Shown here: positions 24,308 through 34,206 of the stretch, piece by piece
Numbering within the stretch: the stretch's first letter is position 1
Layout: each line of letters begins with the position of its first letter
NCBI GenBank assembly: GCA_014621425.1
Contig: JAANBB010000074.1
Coordinates: 62,001 to 126,000 of the forward strand
Length of the DNA stretch: 64,000 nucleotides
Direction of reading: 5' to 3'
DNA from: Cylindrodendrum hubeiense
Lineage: Eukaryota > Ascomycota > Sordariomycetes > Hypocreales > Nectriaceae
Program-made: the position numbers and the translations under genes
Notes under the pieces: generated by a model
The model's input: the letters and a program-made list of their open reading frames with translations, nothing else
Database searches by the model: none
What the model was told of the DNA's origin: nothing

Positions 24308-26374
24308 ATGGATCCCGTGTCTCTCACAGGGTTGGCAATAGGCGTGGCTTCCATTGGCCTGCAAGTCTACACCAGCTGTATTCAAGGCATGTCACCCCAC
24401 TATCACTGCACTTGCCCGAAGCTCGGGCTTCAATCTCGGGGTATAGCACAGACACATGTCTTGACAATACCTCCTTTCGTGCCTGTGTGTCCATAATTAT
24501 CTACTACTTGTCCTAATGCGTCCTGCTGTCCAGGGATCCAGCTGCTCGTCACAGCCCTAGGCTACGAAAATGAGTGCAGGTATCTCAACCTGCGCCTCCG
24601 CATGGAGCAACAGCGCCTCTATGCATGGAGTGAGACATCAGGGCTGCTCGATTTAGACGCCAAGAACCAGGACAAGGTTCTCAACTCCAATATTTTTAAC
24701 TTGCACCGCCAGACTGTCCTCGATCTGCTAGTCCAGGTGCAGTGCCTCTTTGATGAGTTCACCAAACATCAGCACCGCCACAACAACCTCAAGGTCGTCC
24801 AGGATGATGATGGCATCCTGGAAGCCCCTGAGAAGGACGCCAAGCAGGCCAACTTCCCCATGGCGGACAGGAAGAGAGACTTTATCAAAAAAGCCATGGC
24901 TGGGCTGAAGGCCAAGTCCACTGGGAGCCTTACCAGGCTTCGATGGGTTTCGTTTGACAAAGACGGTTTCGAGGTTTTGTTGGGCAAGTTCTCATCCCTG
25001 AATGACAACATGACCAACATCCTTGACCACTCTCTTCAAGTCGAGATTCGGCATACAGTCCAGGACACCAACCGGGGAGTCTTGCTCCTCCATCACAAGA
25101 TTGCAGATTTAAGCCATCTCGTACTGGCCCTGAAGTCACAACTCGATGCAAGCACTTCCGTCGGGCCATCGCCAATGTTGAAGCTTGAGCGGGAGGCCAA
25201 CGCCGATGCCCTGAGACAGCTCTCCAAGTTGGCCAAGTTCAAAGCCTTCAACGAGACCATCGACCCCAAGTCCGATGCACCGACCCTTATAGATGAGGCG
25301 GCTGTCAAGTTCCTCGAGCTCGTTCGCCCGGAGCAGCAGCGCAATCTCTTTGTGCCCCGGTACCTCATCGAACTAGTCGACGAATCCGATGCTCCGCGGT
25401 GTGAGGCTGTGATGAAGACGGCCGAAGGCAAGAAAAAGGTCTGGGTCGAGTGGAAAGACTATGATAACGCAGGTCCGCAGCCATGTTCGCTCTCCAAAGC
25501 TGACACCATCGAACGAGTTCGGAAGCTGGCGGCGTTGCTCAACCACAGTCCCAAGCCGGAAGCCTTCCGAACACCCCACTGCCTGGGCTTCTTCGACAAG
25601 GTCGACCCCAACGTACCAGACGACGACGTAGATATCAACGACTGCCGGCTCGGCCTCATCTTTGAGCGCCCGGCCGACCTCCACTTACACGCTTCGCTCC
25701 CGCCCGTCTCCTTGCGCGAGCTACTCCAAGACCCACGCGTCCGCAAGCCTCGTGTCACCGAGCGCATCAAGCTCGCCCAGGCTATTAGCAATTGCCTGCT
25801 GTACTTGCACGCCGTGCACTGGTTACACAAGGGCCTGCGCAGCCACAACATCCTCTTTTTTCGTACGCGCGACGGTCATGTCGACTACCGCCAGGCGTAC
25901 CTCTCAGGCTTCGACTACTCGCGGCCTGGCGGCTCCGACGAAATGACGGATGCCCCGGGCGGCGATGACGCGGTGCACGACATGTACAGGCACCCGCGAA
26001 CGCAGTCGAACCGCCGGCACGACCGCGAGCGCTCCAAGAAGAGCTTCGACATATACAGCCTAGGCGTCATCTTCGTTGAGCTGGCCCACTGGCAGCCCGT
26101 CGAGGCAGTGCTTGGCATCGAAATACAGCGCGCGGTAACCCGGCCGGACGTTGTGCGCCGGGTCCGTGAAGCGCTGCTCACCGAGGACCGGGTTGCGGCC
26201 GTGGGCGCCGACATGGGTGAGAAGTTTGAGGAGGCGACCCGCAAGTGCCTGGCCGGTGGTGAGGAGCTGGGACTTAAAAACGGAGATGATGAGACGGCCG
26301 ACGAGGTTGCTGAACGATTATCCATGAAGTTCTATGAAGACGTTGTTAAGCGGCTGGAAGCTGTGGTGGTGTAA
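24308..26374 (+). CDS. HeLo-domain protein with C-terminal pseudokinase
   Basis: Exons 24308-24386 and 24534-26374 give 639 residues. The 147-nt intron uses a GC donor (GCATGT) and a normal CCAG acceptor; only this choice keeps the conserved frame at the junction. Residues 1 to ~200 match the HeLo (Het-s/LopB) cell-death domain: a hydrophobic N-terminal segment (VSLTGLAIGVASIGLQVY), then the ECRYLNLRLRMEQQRL helix. Residues ~265-610 have a kinase fold, with a beta-3 Lys at K334 (VEWK) and a C-lobe DIYSLGVIFVELA. The catalytic HRD is H-K-G (458-460) and DFG is replaced by SGFD (484-487), so it should not phosphorylate. A membrane-active helical domain on a pseudokinase resembles the plan of mammalian MLKL. 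A role in regulated cell death or incompatibility is inferred. Confidence 0.85.
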
Positions 26375-26666
26375 GTTGTTGGCTACCTAGGTATGCAATG
26401 CACAGTCAGCTAGCCGCAGTTTAGTAAGTGGTTAGCGACCACATTGTTATACAACAATCAATTCAGCAGGGACCGGGCTTGTTCTATCAACACTCGTAAA
26501 TGCCTCTCATGTAATTTCGATTGTATTATTCGGGTCAGTAGCTGTAAAGATGCTCAGGATTCCTGCCCGGGCTGAAGAGCCCAAGTTCGTCGTCACATTA
26601 GGTTGCCTATAGGGTAAACCCCTCACAAACGCCAAAGGAAAAACCGTCCAAAGCCGTGCTCGTCAA
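26375..26666. other. Convergent 3' flanks of HeLo and CYSTM genes
   Basis: Short AT-rich interval with one CTACCTAGGTA motif at 26383. No coding sequence seen. Confidence 0.5.
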
Positions 26667-27047
26667 TTAGCAGCAGCAATCCAGGCACTCAAAGCAGCAG
26701 AGTCCAGCACAAATACCACAACAAATGGCCTAGAAACAAATGCGAATTAGCGAGAGGAGAAAGTTTGCAGTCCGGGATGCAGACGTACACCACCGTCCTT
26801 GCCGCCACGAAGGCCAACTGTGGGCTGGGTCTCCATAGCCATGGGTTCAAATGCGCGCTGTTATTATCATTTAGTTAAACGGCCTGCCCCTCAATTACAC
26901 CGCAGCTCGACATGGAGGGAGAGGGCGTGGTGCCGAGCCGGACACTGGAGGTTAACGTACCGGCTGGGCGGTGCTCAGTTTGCGGGCCGGGTTCGCAACG
27001 GGCGCGGGCTGGCGGGGCATTTGGGCCGGCGTCGAAGAGGCAGGCAT
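26667..27047 (-). CDS. Small CYSTM-type cysteine-rich peptide (three exons)
   Basis: Assembled by eye: exons 26961-27047, 26789-26857 and 26667-26729 (29 + 23 + 20 codons plus stop) give 72 residues. Both introns (103 and 59 nt) begin GTACGT, end in CAG or TAG, and are phase 0. The N-terminus is Pro/Gln/Ala-rich and polar; the middle reads TVGLRGGKDGG. The C-terminus is a short hydrophobic helix with eight cysteines in 20 residues (AICCGICAGLCCFECLDCCC). A polar head followed by a Cys-rich tail-anchored helix is the CYSTM module, a eukaryotic family linked to stress and metal or redox tolerance at membranes. No exon is long enough to be called as an ordinary ORF. The gene shares its upstream region with the Ark/Prk kinase. 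The structure is well supported; the function is only family-level. Confidence 0.8.
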
Positions 27048-29145
27048 CGTTGCGATAAGAGTGATGGGCAGGAGATGGCGGCTCTAGAAGGTATTGCGGT
27101 CTAGTCGCGGGGGGTAGCGAGTGATGTGCGAAGTACGAAGCAACGGTGGTATTCTCTACGGGTGGAAAAGATGAGAAAGAGCGAGAAGTAGGATGGGAGA
27201 GAAGAGTGCAACGGCGTCGTTCATAAATGCTGACGAGCCTACAGGGCCCGGGCCCATGCGGGTCTTGAGGGATGCGATGCGCGACAAGGCGACGAGTCTC
27301 AAGCAGCAGGACCGGCATTCGTATCTGTATGGCCGACGCCAACACGGCTACACGGATCCCAAGTGGGCTGGGACGCCTGACCCTGCTGCATCTCGCTCGT
27401 GGCGGAGTGCCGTGACCTCCGAGTGAGGTCAGGCTGGTCAGCAGGGAATCAGGGCTGCGTTTGGGGTGGTGGAGACCCCTGGCGGTCTACGAGCGTGATG
27501 GAGGGTGGGTATTGGCTTGTTCCAGTGAGCATGTCGATTGATTCCCGTGCTTCAGAATAGAGTTGTGGTGTAGGAGTTCCAGTTCGGAACATTCCGCTCT
27601 GCACCGATAAAGTCTCAATTATGGGGGCTAGATGTAGCAGAGAAAGCGAAACCGAGTCCGGCGCGCAAGGCAGAGCAGGAACGCGGGCAGAGTACAGGTG
27701 AGAGGCAGCGTGCTGGAGCAGCCATGAGTGTATTGGCGGCAGTATTAACAGCAGTGACGACAGTGACGACAGTGACGTAGGTTGAAAGTCGGCGCTCCCG
27801 AACAAAGGTTGCGATGGAACCCCACTGGCAACGGGCCGGGTACGGGAATCACCAGTTTTCTGGAACCTCCGAAACGCGGCAAAGGGCGTTTCCATTTAGC
27901 CGCGCGTGTTGCGTGTGTGGAAAGAAACAATTGATCTGGGGATGTGGATGGGGGGGGAGTGCAAGGAACACACCCGGGGCGCGAACGCTGGGACCCTGGT
28001 TTTTGTCGGCGGGAACTAAAGCTGTCAGACAGATCGGACGGGGTCTTGAAATCGACAAGAGGGACAAGAGGAGATCTGGGGCAGGAATGGGACAGGGCCC
28101 TGGGGTGCTGGGTTGGGCAGTGCTGGTTCGCACGCAGGATGGCATTTCATCCATGGCAGTGGATAGCGCGGACGGGCCTCCTGGTTGACAGTCGCGACAG
28201 CCGGGCGACGGGGGTTTTGAGATTGGGTTGGACGTGGCGACGGCCAGGCGGTGGCCGGCGAATTGCGATGTCTGGATGACCCCTGCAAAGCCATGCATCG
28301 AGTTCCTCATGTCCATGAATGCCCCCCCGTCCATGGCGCTGGCATTTGTGGTGTTGTTGGCCATTTTCTTGTCGTCGATTGTCGTTGGGATTTAGGACGA
28401 TAGCCGGAGCGAACGTGCCGCCTCACCGAGCGGTGAGCGAAGGGGATACCTCAGCCCGAAAAGTCTCCGGACAAGGTGATGGGCCAGAATGCGGGCATAA
28501 CAAAGCAGAAATCATCCTTATCGCACAATCAGTCGCTCGGAACACCGTTCCTGAAACTAGGTAACGCCTTGCATCACGCTGGCGTTGACATCTGGTACTG
28601 CACAGGATACTGCACAGGAGGCGGTTAATTAGCGACTGGACGACCCTCTCAGCGAGTGCCGGCATGGAGAAATGACGTCGGGGTCCATGCGCACGCCCGC
28701 GCACTCGCCCATCACTCAACTCGGGGCAGTTTAGCCGGACATGTCCCGCCGGCGATTCGAAACGTGGAGCCGGCCAGAGTTGGTCTCGGGAGGCTGAGCT
28801 CCAGGCAAGCGTCCAGGCCCGGCCCACGTTCCATCCCAAACATCCCCAAGGGGCAATGTGTTTCTTCGTCTAAACCTCTGCCTCTGCCTGCGACAATGCG
28901 CCCGGCCTGACACCTCGACCACTTGACTGTGTTTGAGCCAATGCCTTGATTTACGACTGCGCCATTCCTTTGTTTCGATAAAAAGACGTCGACGACCTGG
29001 CCCCCGCCCCCCCCTTCGACCCTCCGCTCCCTGCTTGGCGACCTGGCTCCCTGCCTGGCGGGCTCACCGTCACGCTCACGCTCACGCTCCCTCGAATCTC
29101 CATACAACCCCGTCGACATCGTCCCCCCGACACCCCTCCGTCGAG
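27048..29145. other. Divergent promoter between CYSTM and kinase genes
   Basis: About 2.1 kb. The plus-strand ORF at 27193-27426 reads somewhat protein-like but lies in the likely CYSTM promoter and has no recognisable family; other ORFs are not credible. A GTGACGACA-type short repeat occurs near 27752-27776. Confidence 0.45.
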
Positions 29146-32100
29146 ATGGCTTCCTTCGGCCACCACCCGCCGTCGCATTCCGCACCCAAGCATCACCACG
29201 CCCCTTATGGCGCCCCCGTGCCTGCGCCGGGCTCCGGTGCCCCTGCCGGCACCTTCGCCCCTGGCACCAAGATCCAGGTCGGCGGCCACCGTGTCGTGAT
29301 CCAAAAGTACCTGTCCGAGGGCGGTTTTGCACACGTCTATCTCGTCAAGATGCCCAAGCCCGTTGATGGCACCGACCTGGCCGTCCTCAAGCGTGTTGCC
29401 GTGCCCGATAAGGATTCTTTGCGGGGCATGCGCATCGAAGTTGAGACCATGAAGCGCCTCAAGGGGCACCGGCCCATCGTCACATACATCGACTCCCACG
29501 CCTCGGAACTTGGCAACGGCGGCTATGAGGTCTTTCTGCTCATGGAGTTTTGCAACGGCGGCGGCTTGATCGATTTCATGAATACCCGACTGCAGCATCG
29601 CCTGACGGAGCCCGAGATCCTCAACATCTTCACTGACATTGCCGAGGGTGTCGCTTGTATGCACTACCTCAAGCCAGCCCTGCTGCACCGCGATCTCAAG
29701 GTTGAAAATGTTCTCATAAATTCTAACGGCTCGGTTAAGCGCTTCAAGCTGTGCGATTTTGGATCCGCCTCGCCCTCGAAGCCTGCCCCGACCACCGTGG
29801 TTGAGTGTCGTCTGATGGACGAAGATGTCCAGAAGCACACTACTCTACAGTACCGAAGCCCTGAAATGATCGATGTATACCGCAAGCAACCAATGAACGA
29901 GAAGTCGGACATATGGGCACTGGGAGTTTTGCTGTACAAGCTCTGCTACTATACGACGCCCTTCGAAGATCAGGGTCAATTGGCTATCCTGAATGCTAGC
30001 TACAGGTTCCCAAGCCACCCAGGGTTTTCCGACCGTCTTAAGAAGTTGATCGGTAATATCCCCAGAAACTGCTTTTTGTTGTGTTTCGCTAACAGTTATA
30101 GCTTCAATGTTGAAAGAGAACATGCAGGCAAGACCTACCATTTACCAGGTCCTTAAAGAAGGCTGCGCTATGCAGGGAAAAGAAGTTCCAATCCACGATG
30201 TAAGTGTTTCCAGATCAGTTTTTAGTATCGGATACTAACTCTTGTATAGATTTATGCTGGTCGCTCCCACGCTGAGTCGGGACGAATTGAGGGCGCCCAA
30301 TCCAAGGACCAGAAGACAGAGGCAGCGCCAGTTGTTGGCGCCGTCTTCACTAGAGCTGCACCTGAGAAGCAGGTTATCCCCGACGTCGTACCAATGAGGC
30401 GAGGCCGCCCAACTGTGTCGCCTGCTCCAGCCGCCAGGCCCGCGCAGAAGCAAGAGCCGTCTCCTATGAGAAGGACTGATGGAGATCCATTCGCTGCCCT
30501 GGATTCCTCCAAGGCTACCCCGAAGAGTGGCTTCGATGAGCTGTCATCGCGCTTCCCTACTCTCGATCAGTTTGCATTATTACATGATCAGGGTTCCAAC
30601 TTCGATTTCGACAACTCGGTAACCTCCCCACAGGCTCAAGCCCCACCAGACCTCAACCAGCGAGTCACTGAAAGGTTGGCTGATGCAGCATTCGCGGCAT
30701 CTCAGCCAACCACATCCCACTCGAGGTCGGCATCGAGACCACACTCGGTTACTCCAGTTGGGCATCGGTCTGCGATTGCGACACCACCTTCAGACCCAGC
30801 TCCTCCTAGCAGACCGGAAATCAGTCGAGCCCAATCAATCATCAGCAACAACCCCGAGCTTCAGGCCATTTCTTCTCAATCTAACTCAAGATATGTATCT
30901 ACTGGTACCATGACAGCCACCCCCCCTGCTGAGTCATACACGAGGGACGTGGACAGGCCCATTCAGCGAATGTCTTCAGATTACTCTCGTTCAACTAGTA
31001 TGCCGAGGCAGCCTGAACAGACTACGGGACAATGGGCTTCGGAGGACACTCGATCTGCAACCAAGCCGAGAGTCTCTTCCTATCAACCACAGTCAACTCA
31101 TACGCGACACCCGTCATCATCAAGGCCGTCGTTAGAGGGTGGTCGCCCTCGTGCCGACTTCCTCGAGCCCACTGCTCGCCCCAACCCCCCCGTCAACCGT
31201 CAACGTCCCGCAAGCACTAACCTGGAGTCCACCACGCTTGACTTCTTGCGCGAAAAGGAGGCCGCAGCACGACCGCCAAGTCGACCAGTGCAACCGTCGC
31301 CACAGTACTCCCCACAGGTTCCATCGCCAAACCTGGAACCTGCTGGAGACGATGATTCACGACTGCCATCGAGTGACATCGACTTCTTGAGAAGCATGGA
31401 GGATTCGGAGAGGGCCAGGTCTAGCAAACGATCGAGCCTCACGTCCTTGTCTGGAAACAAGAATATATTGGCGGGCAAGTTCGGTGATGCCTTCAAGCGC
31501 TTTGAAACCAACCCCACTCCGAGCAGCCATGGGGGTGCCAGAACACCATCGCCTAGCAAGGATGTCGGGCGTCGTGACCTTACTCCCATCGCAGGCTCGG
31601 AAGCAACCGATGGCCGCAGCGACGATGGCCACGTTGATGAAGACGCCATGACACCGGAGATGCGGCGCGAAATGGAGCGACTCCAACTGCTCGAGGAGGA
31701 GCGACGTGTGGCCGCCGGACAAGCTGAATACCGAAGGCGTGTTGCTACGGGTAATACTGGACCAGCGGTTCCCCCGAAGAACATTGGGACCTCTCGCGCT
31801 GTCAGCATCCAGAACCGAGTCCAAAGCTTGTTGAGCGATGACCAGCGGCCCTCAAATGTGTCACGAACTGCCCAGGGCTATGGAAAGTACACAGACAGCC
31901 CTGACGCTGGCAGCAGGCCGGAAAGGGCTCTGCCAGGAGTTCCCAGAAAGCCTCTGAACATTTCGAAGTCCCGCGTCGAGCCTCCTTCTCAATCTCGAGG
32001 TTTAGGGGTGGCTGGGAATGCCCTAATAGGCTCGGTGTCCGCACCGAAGCCCCCTGCTAAGCCAGTAGCCCCGAAGAAGCCAGTTCATCTGAACAGCATC

Positions 32101-32322
32101 CCCACTGGGGGACGTCCAGCGTCGCCACCAAAGCAGAGCCGGCCTGCCCTTCCCCAGGACCAGCTAGTTGGAATGGATCTTCCTGGGCGACCTATGCTAG
32201 ACGTGACGGCTAGGGAGAAGGACGACTATATTCAGGATTTTACAAAGCGATTTCCCAGTCTTGGCTCAATTGAGATGGTGGAGCGAGATATCGGCTCCGA
32301 GAGCGGACCGACCGGGCGATAA
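29146..32322 (+). CDS. Ark/Prk-family (NAK) serine/threonine protein kinase
   Basis: Exons 29146-30052, 30102-30199 and 30250-32322 give 1025 residues. The frame stays open upstream to 28933, but the ATG at 29146 follows a pyrimidine-rich leader and begins at MASFGHH. The kinase domain (~45-345) is complete: Gly loop YLSEGGFAHVYLV, LAVLKRV lysine, HRDLKVENVL, CDFGSAS and LQYRSPEMID. These are typical of the Ark1/Prk1/AAK1 group, which controls clathrin/actin-patch endocytosis by phosphorylating adaptors. The long tail is Ser/Pro-rich and disordered. It carries paired short motifs: two RFP(T/S)L sites (near 30550 and 32248) and two DFLR-x2-E sites (near 31240 and 31380). PxxP runs may bind SH3 domains. 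Introns are short with normal ends. Confidence 0.92.
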
Positions 32323-32622
32323 TGCACAGAAGACATATCTGGGCATGGTGATGAATCTATATAGTTCACACAGCATTTACAGTTGAATACACTCAGCGCG
32401 CAGCACCAAATTATTATGCTCTTTCCCACAGCATCGACATGGAAGTGATGTCATTAACAGTGGGCCCGAATTATGTAGGAGGAGAGGTTATGCATGTAAA
32501 CTGTCTTATCTTATCGCTGGGGTGCCTCGCCCAATTTTTTTTCCCTGGCGCCCATGCGAGTATCTCGCCGCTTCATCAGACCAACCAACTACAGATCATT
32601 ACAACAAACAACACAATACACC
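32323..32622. other. Spacer between the kinase gene and MAK11
   Basis: About 300 bp between tandem plus-strand genes: 3' UTR of the kinase and a compact promoter for MAK11. No other feature seen. Confidence 0.55.
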
Positions 32623-34206
32623 ATGGCCAAGAGAAAGAGACAAGCCGTCGCACAGAGCGAGCCCGCCGCTGACCCTGTCGTCAGCAAAAAGGCAAAGGCT
32701 AATGGAGCTGCAAAGGCGAAGCAAGCCGTGAAGGCGAAGCAAACCGTGAAGGCGAAGCAAACCGTGAAGGCGAAGGAGCCTGTGAAGGCGCAGGAAGCCG
32801 CTCCTGCTACGACGACGACAACGACCGGCACCGAGACGATCCAGATCGTGGTGGGATCCTATGACCGAATCCTGCACGGGTTGACGGCGACGATTGGGCC
32901 CCAGGACAAGACCGAGTTCGCCGATACTTTTCTGTTCAATGCTCATACTTCCGCGATTCGTTGCATTGCGGTGTCGCCAATCTCACTTCCCGTCCCGGGA
33001 CAGACCCAGAAGGTGATGCTCGCATCGGGCAGCACTGACGAGAGAATCAACGTCTACAACCTGTCGGCGCACCCCCCGAGCCGAAAGAACCAAGAGATGT
33101 TGGCCAGGGTGGCACCCCGACCGATCCTCGAGAACCCCAAGAACCGAGAGGTCGGCACGCTGCTTCACCACTCGTCGACAGTGACAGCGCTGCGATTCCC
33201 TACACGATCAAAGCTGCTTTCATCTAGCGAGGACTCGAATATTTCCGTTACGCGAACGCGCGACTGGTCTCTGCTCAGCAACATCAAGGCCCCTATTGCT
33301 AAGGCGATGGGCCGACCGAGCGGTGACACGGCGCCTTTTGGGGGCACTCCCTCCGGCGTGAACGACTTTGCGATCCATCCTAGCATGAAGCTGATGATCA
33401 GCGTCAGCAAGGGAGAGCGATCAATGCGACTGTGGAACCTGGTGACCGGCAAGAAGGCGGGTGTCCTCAACTTCAGCAGGCAAATGCTCCAGGAAGCTGG
33501 AGAGGGCAAGCACTCAACCGGCGAAGGCCGACGAGTGGTGTGGGGAGATGTGGACGGATCGGACGAGTTTGCTGTTGGGTTTGAGCGGGACATTGTTGTC
33601 TTTGGGATGGACAGTGTCCCCAAATGCCGGGTAACGGGGTCGATCCGAACTAAGATCCACCAGTTCTTCTACATTACCGTGGACGAGGAGTCGGCCTTGA
33701 CTCTGCTCGCATTGGCGACCGAGGACGGCCGAATTTTGTTCTTCTCGACCAAGGATGAGGACCTCGTGCAGCCGGAGGAAACGGCCGATAAGGACGACAA
33801 GAAGGCCGTACCCCCCCTACCTATTGCCAAGCTGGTGGGCCAAATCGGTGGCAAGGACGGTGGCGTGCAGGGACGAATCAAGGACTTTGTGATAACCAAG
33901 AGCGCAGAGTCGCCGTCTGTGTTATACGTGGCGGGTGGTAGCAGCGATGGGCGGGTTCGCCTGTGGCGGGTAACGTCCGCTGAGCTGATCAAGAGCCGAA
34001 GCAAGGCGACGTCAGCTAAGGGATCGGACAAGGAGGTCGAGGCCGGGAGCACAATGGGGACGCTGTTGGGGACGTATGAGACGCAAAACAGAATCACATG
34101 TATGACGGCGTTTATGATGATACCCCGGCCGGATGGCGCTGAGGAAAGTGAGGAGGAGTTCTCAGATGAGGGGGATGAGGATGAGGATGATAGCGATGAC
34201 GAGTAG
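32623..34206 (+). CDS. MAK11: WD40 ribosome-biogenesis protein Mak11 (PAK1IP1-like)
   Basis: Single exon, 527 residues. The ATG at 32623 sits in a good context (CACCATGGCC); the frame is open upstream to 32554 but that extension is unlikely. The N-terminal ~70 residues form a Lys/Ala-rich tail with a nuclear-localisation look and short VKAKQT repeats. WD40 blades follow: FLFNAHTSAIRCIAVS, LASGSTDERINVYNL, GTLLHHSSTVTALRFP, LLSSSEDSNISVTRTRDW and VNDFAIHPSMKLMISVSKGE. The blade layout matches Mak11/PAK1IP1, needed for an early 60S pre-ribosome step. The C-terminus is an acidic Asp/Glu tail (last ~25 residues) common in nucleolar proteins. Two longer inserts lie between late blades. Confidence 0.88.
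   Translation: MAKRKRQAVAQSEPAADPVVSKKAKANGAAKAKQAVKAKQTVKAKQTVKAKEPVKAQEAAPATTTTTTGTETIQIVVGSYDRILHGLTATIGPQDKTEFADTFLFNAHTSAIRCIAVSPISLPVPGQTQKVMLASGSTDERINVYNLSAHPPSRKNQEMLARVAPRPILENPKNREVGTLLHHSSTVTALRFPTRSKLLSSSEDSNISVTRTRDWSLLSNIKAPIAKAMGRPSGDTAPFGGTPSGVNDFAIHPSMKLMISVSKGERSMRLWNLVTGKKAGVLNFSRQMLQEAGEGKHSTGEGRRVVWGDVDGSDEFAVGFERDIVVFGMDSVPKCRVTGSIRTKIHQFFYITVDEESALTLLALATEDGRILFFSTKDEDLVQPEETADKDDKKAVPPLPIAKLVGQIGGKDGGVQGRIKDFVITKSAESPSVLYVAGGSSDGRVRLWRVTSAELIKSRSKATSAKGSDKEVEAGSTMGTLLGTYETQNRITCMTAFMMIPRPDGAEESEEEFSDEGDEDEDDSDDE

Noticed and set aside
27193..27426. 77-codon plus-strand ORF that looks somewhat protein-like
   Set aside because: Overlaps the likely CYSTM promoter, no family; kept out for lack of support.
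27849..28364. 171-codon minus-strand ORF with a polar start
   Set aside because: Promoter-region ORF with Pro/Ser-rich random composition and no splice or family support.
28951..29838. 295-codon minus-strand ORF
   Set aside because: Antisense to the kinase domain of the Ark/Prk gene.
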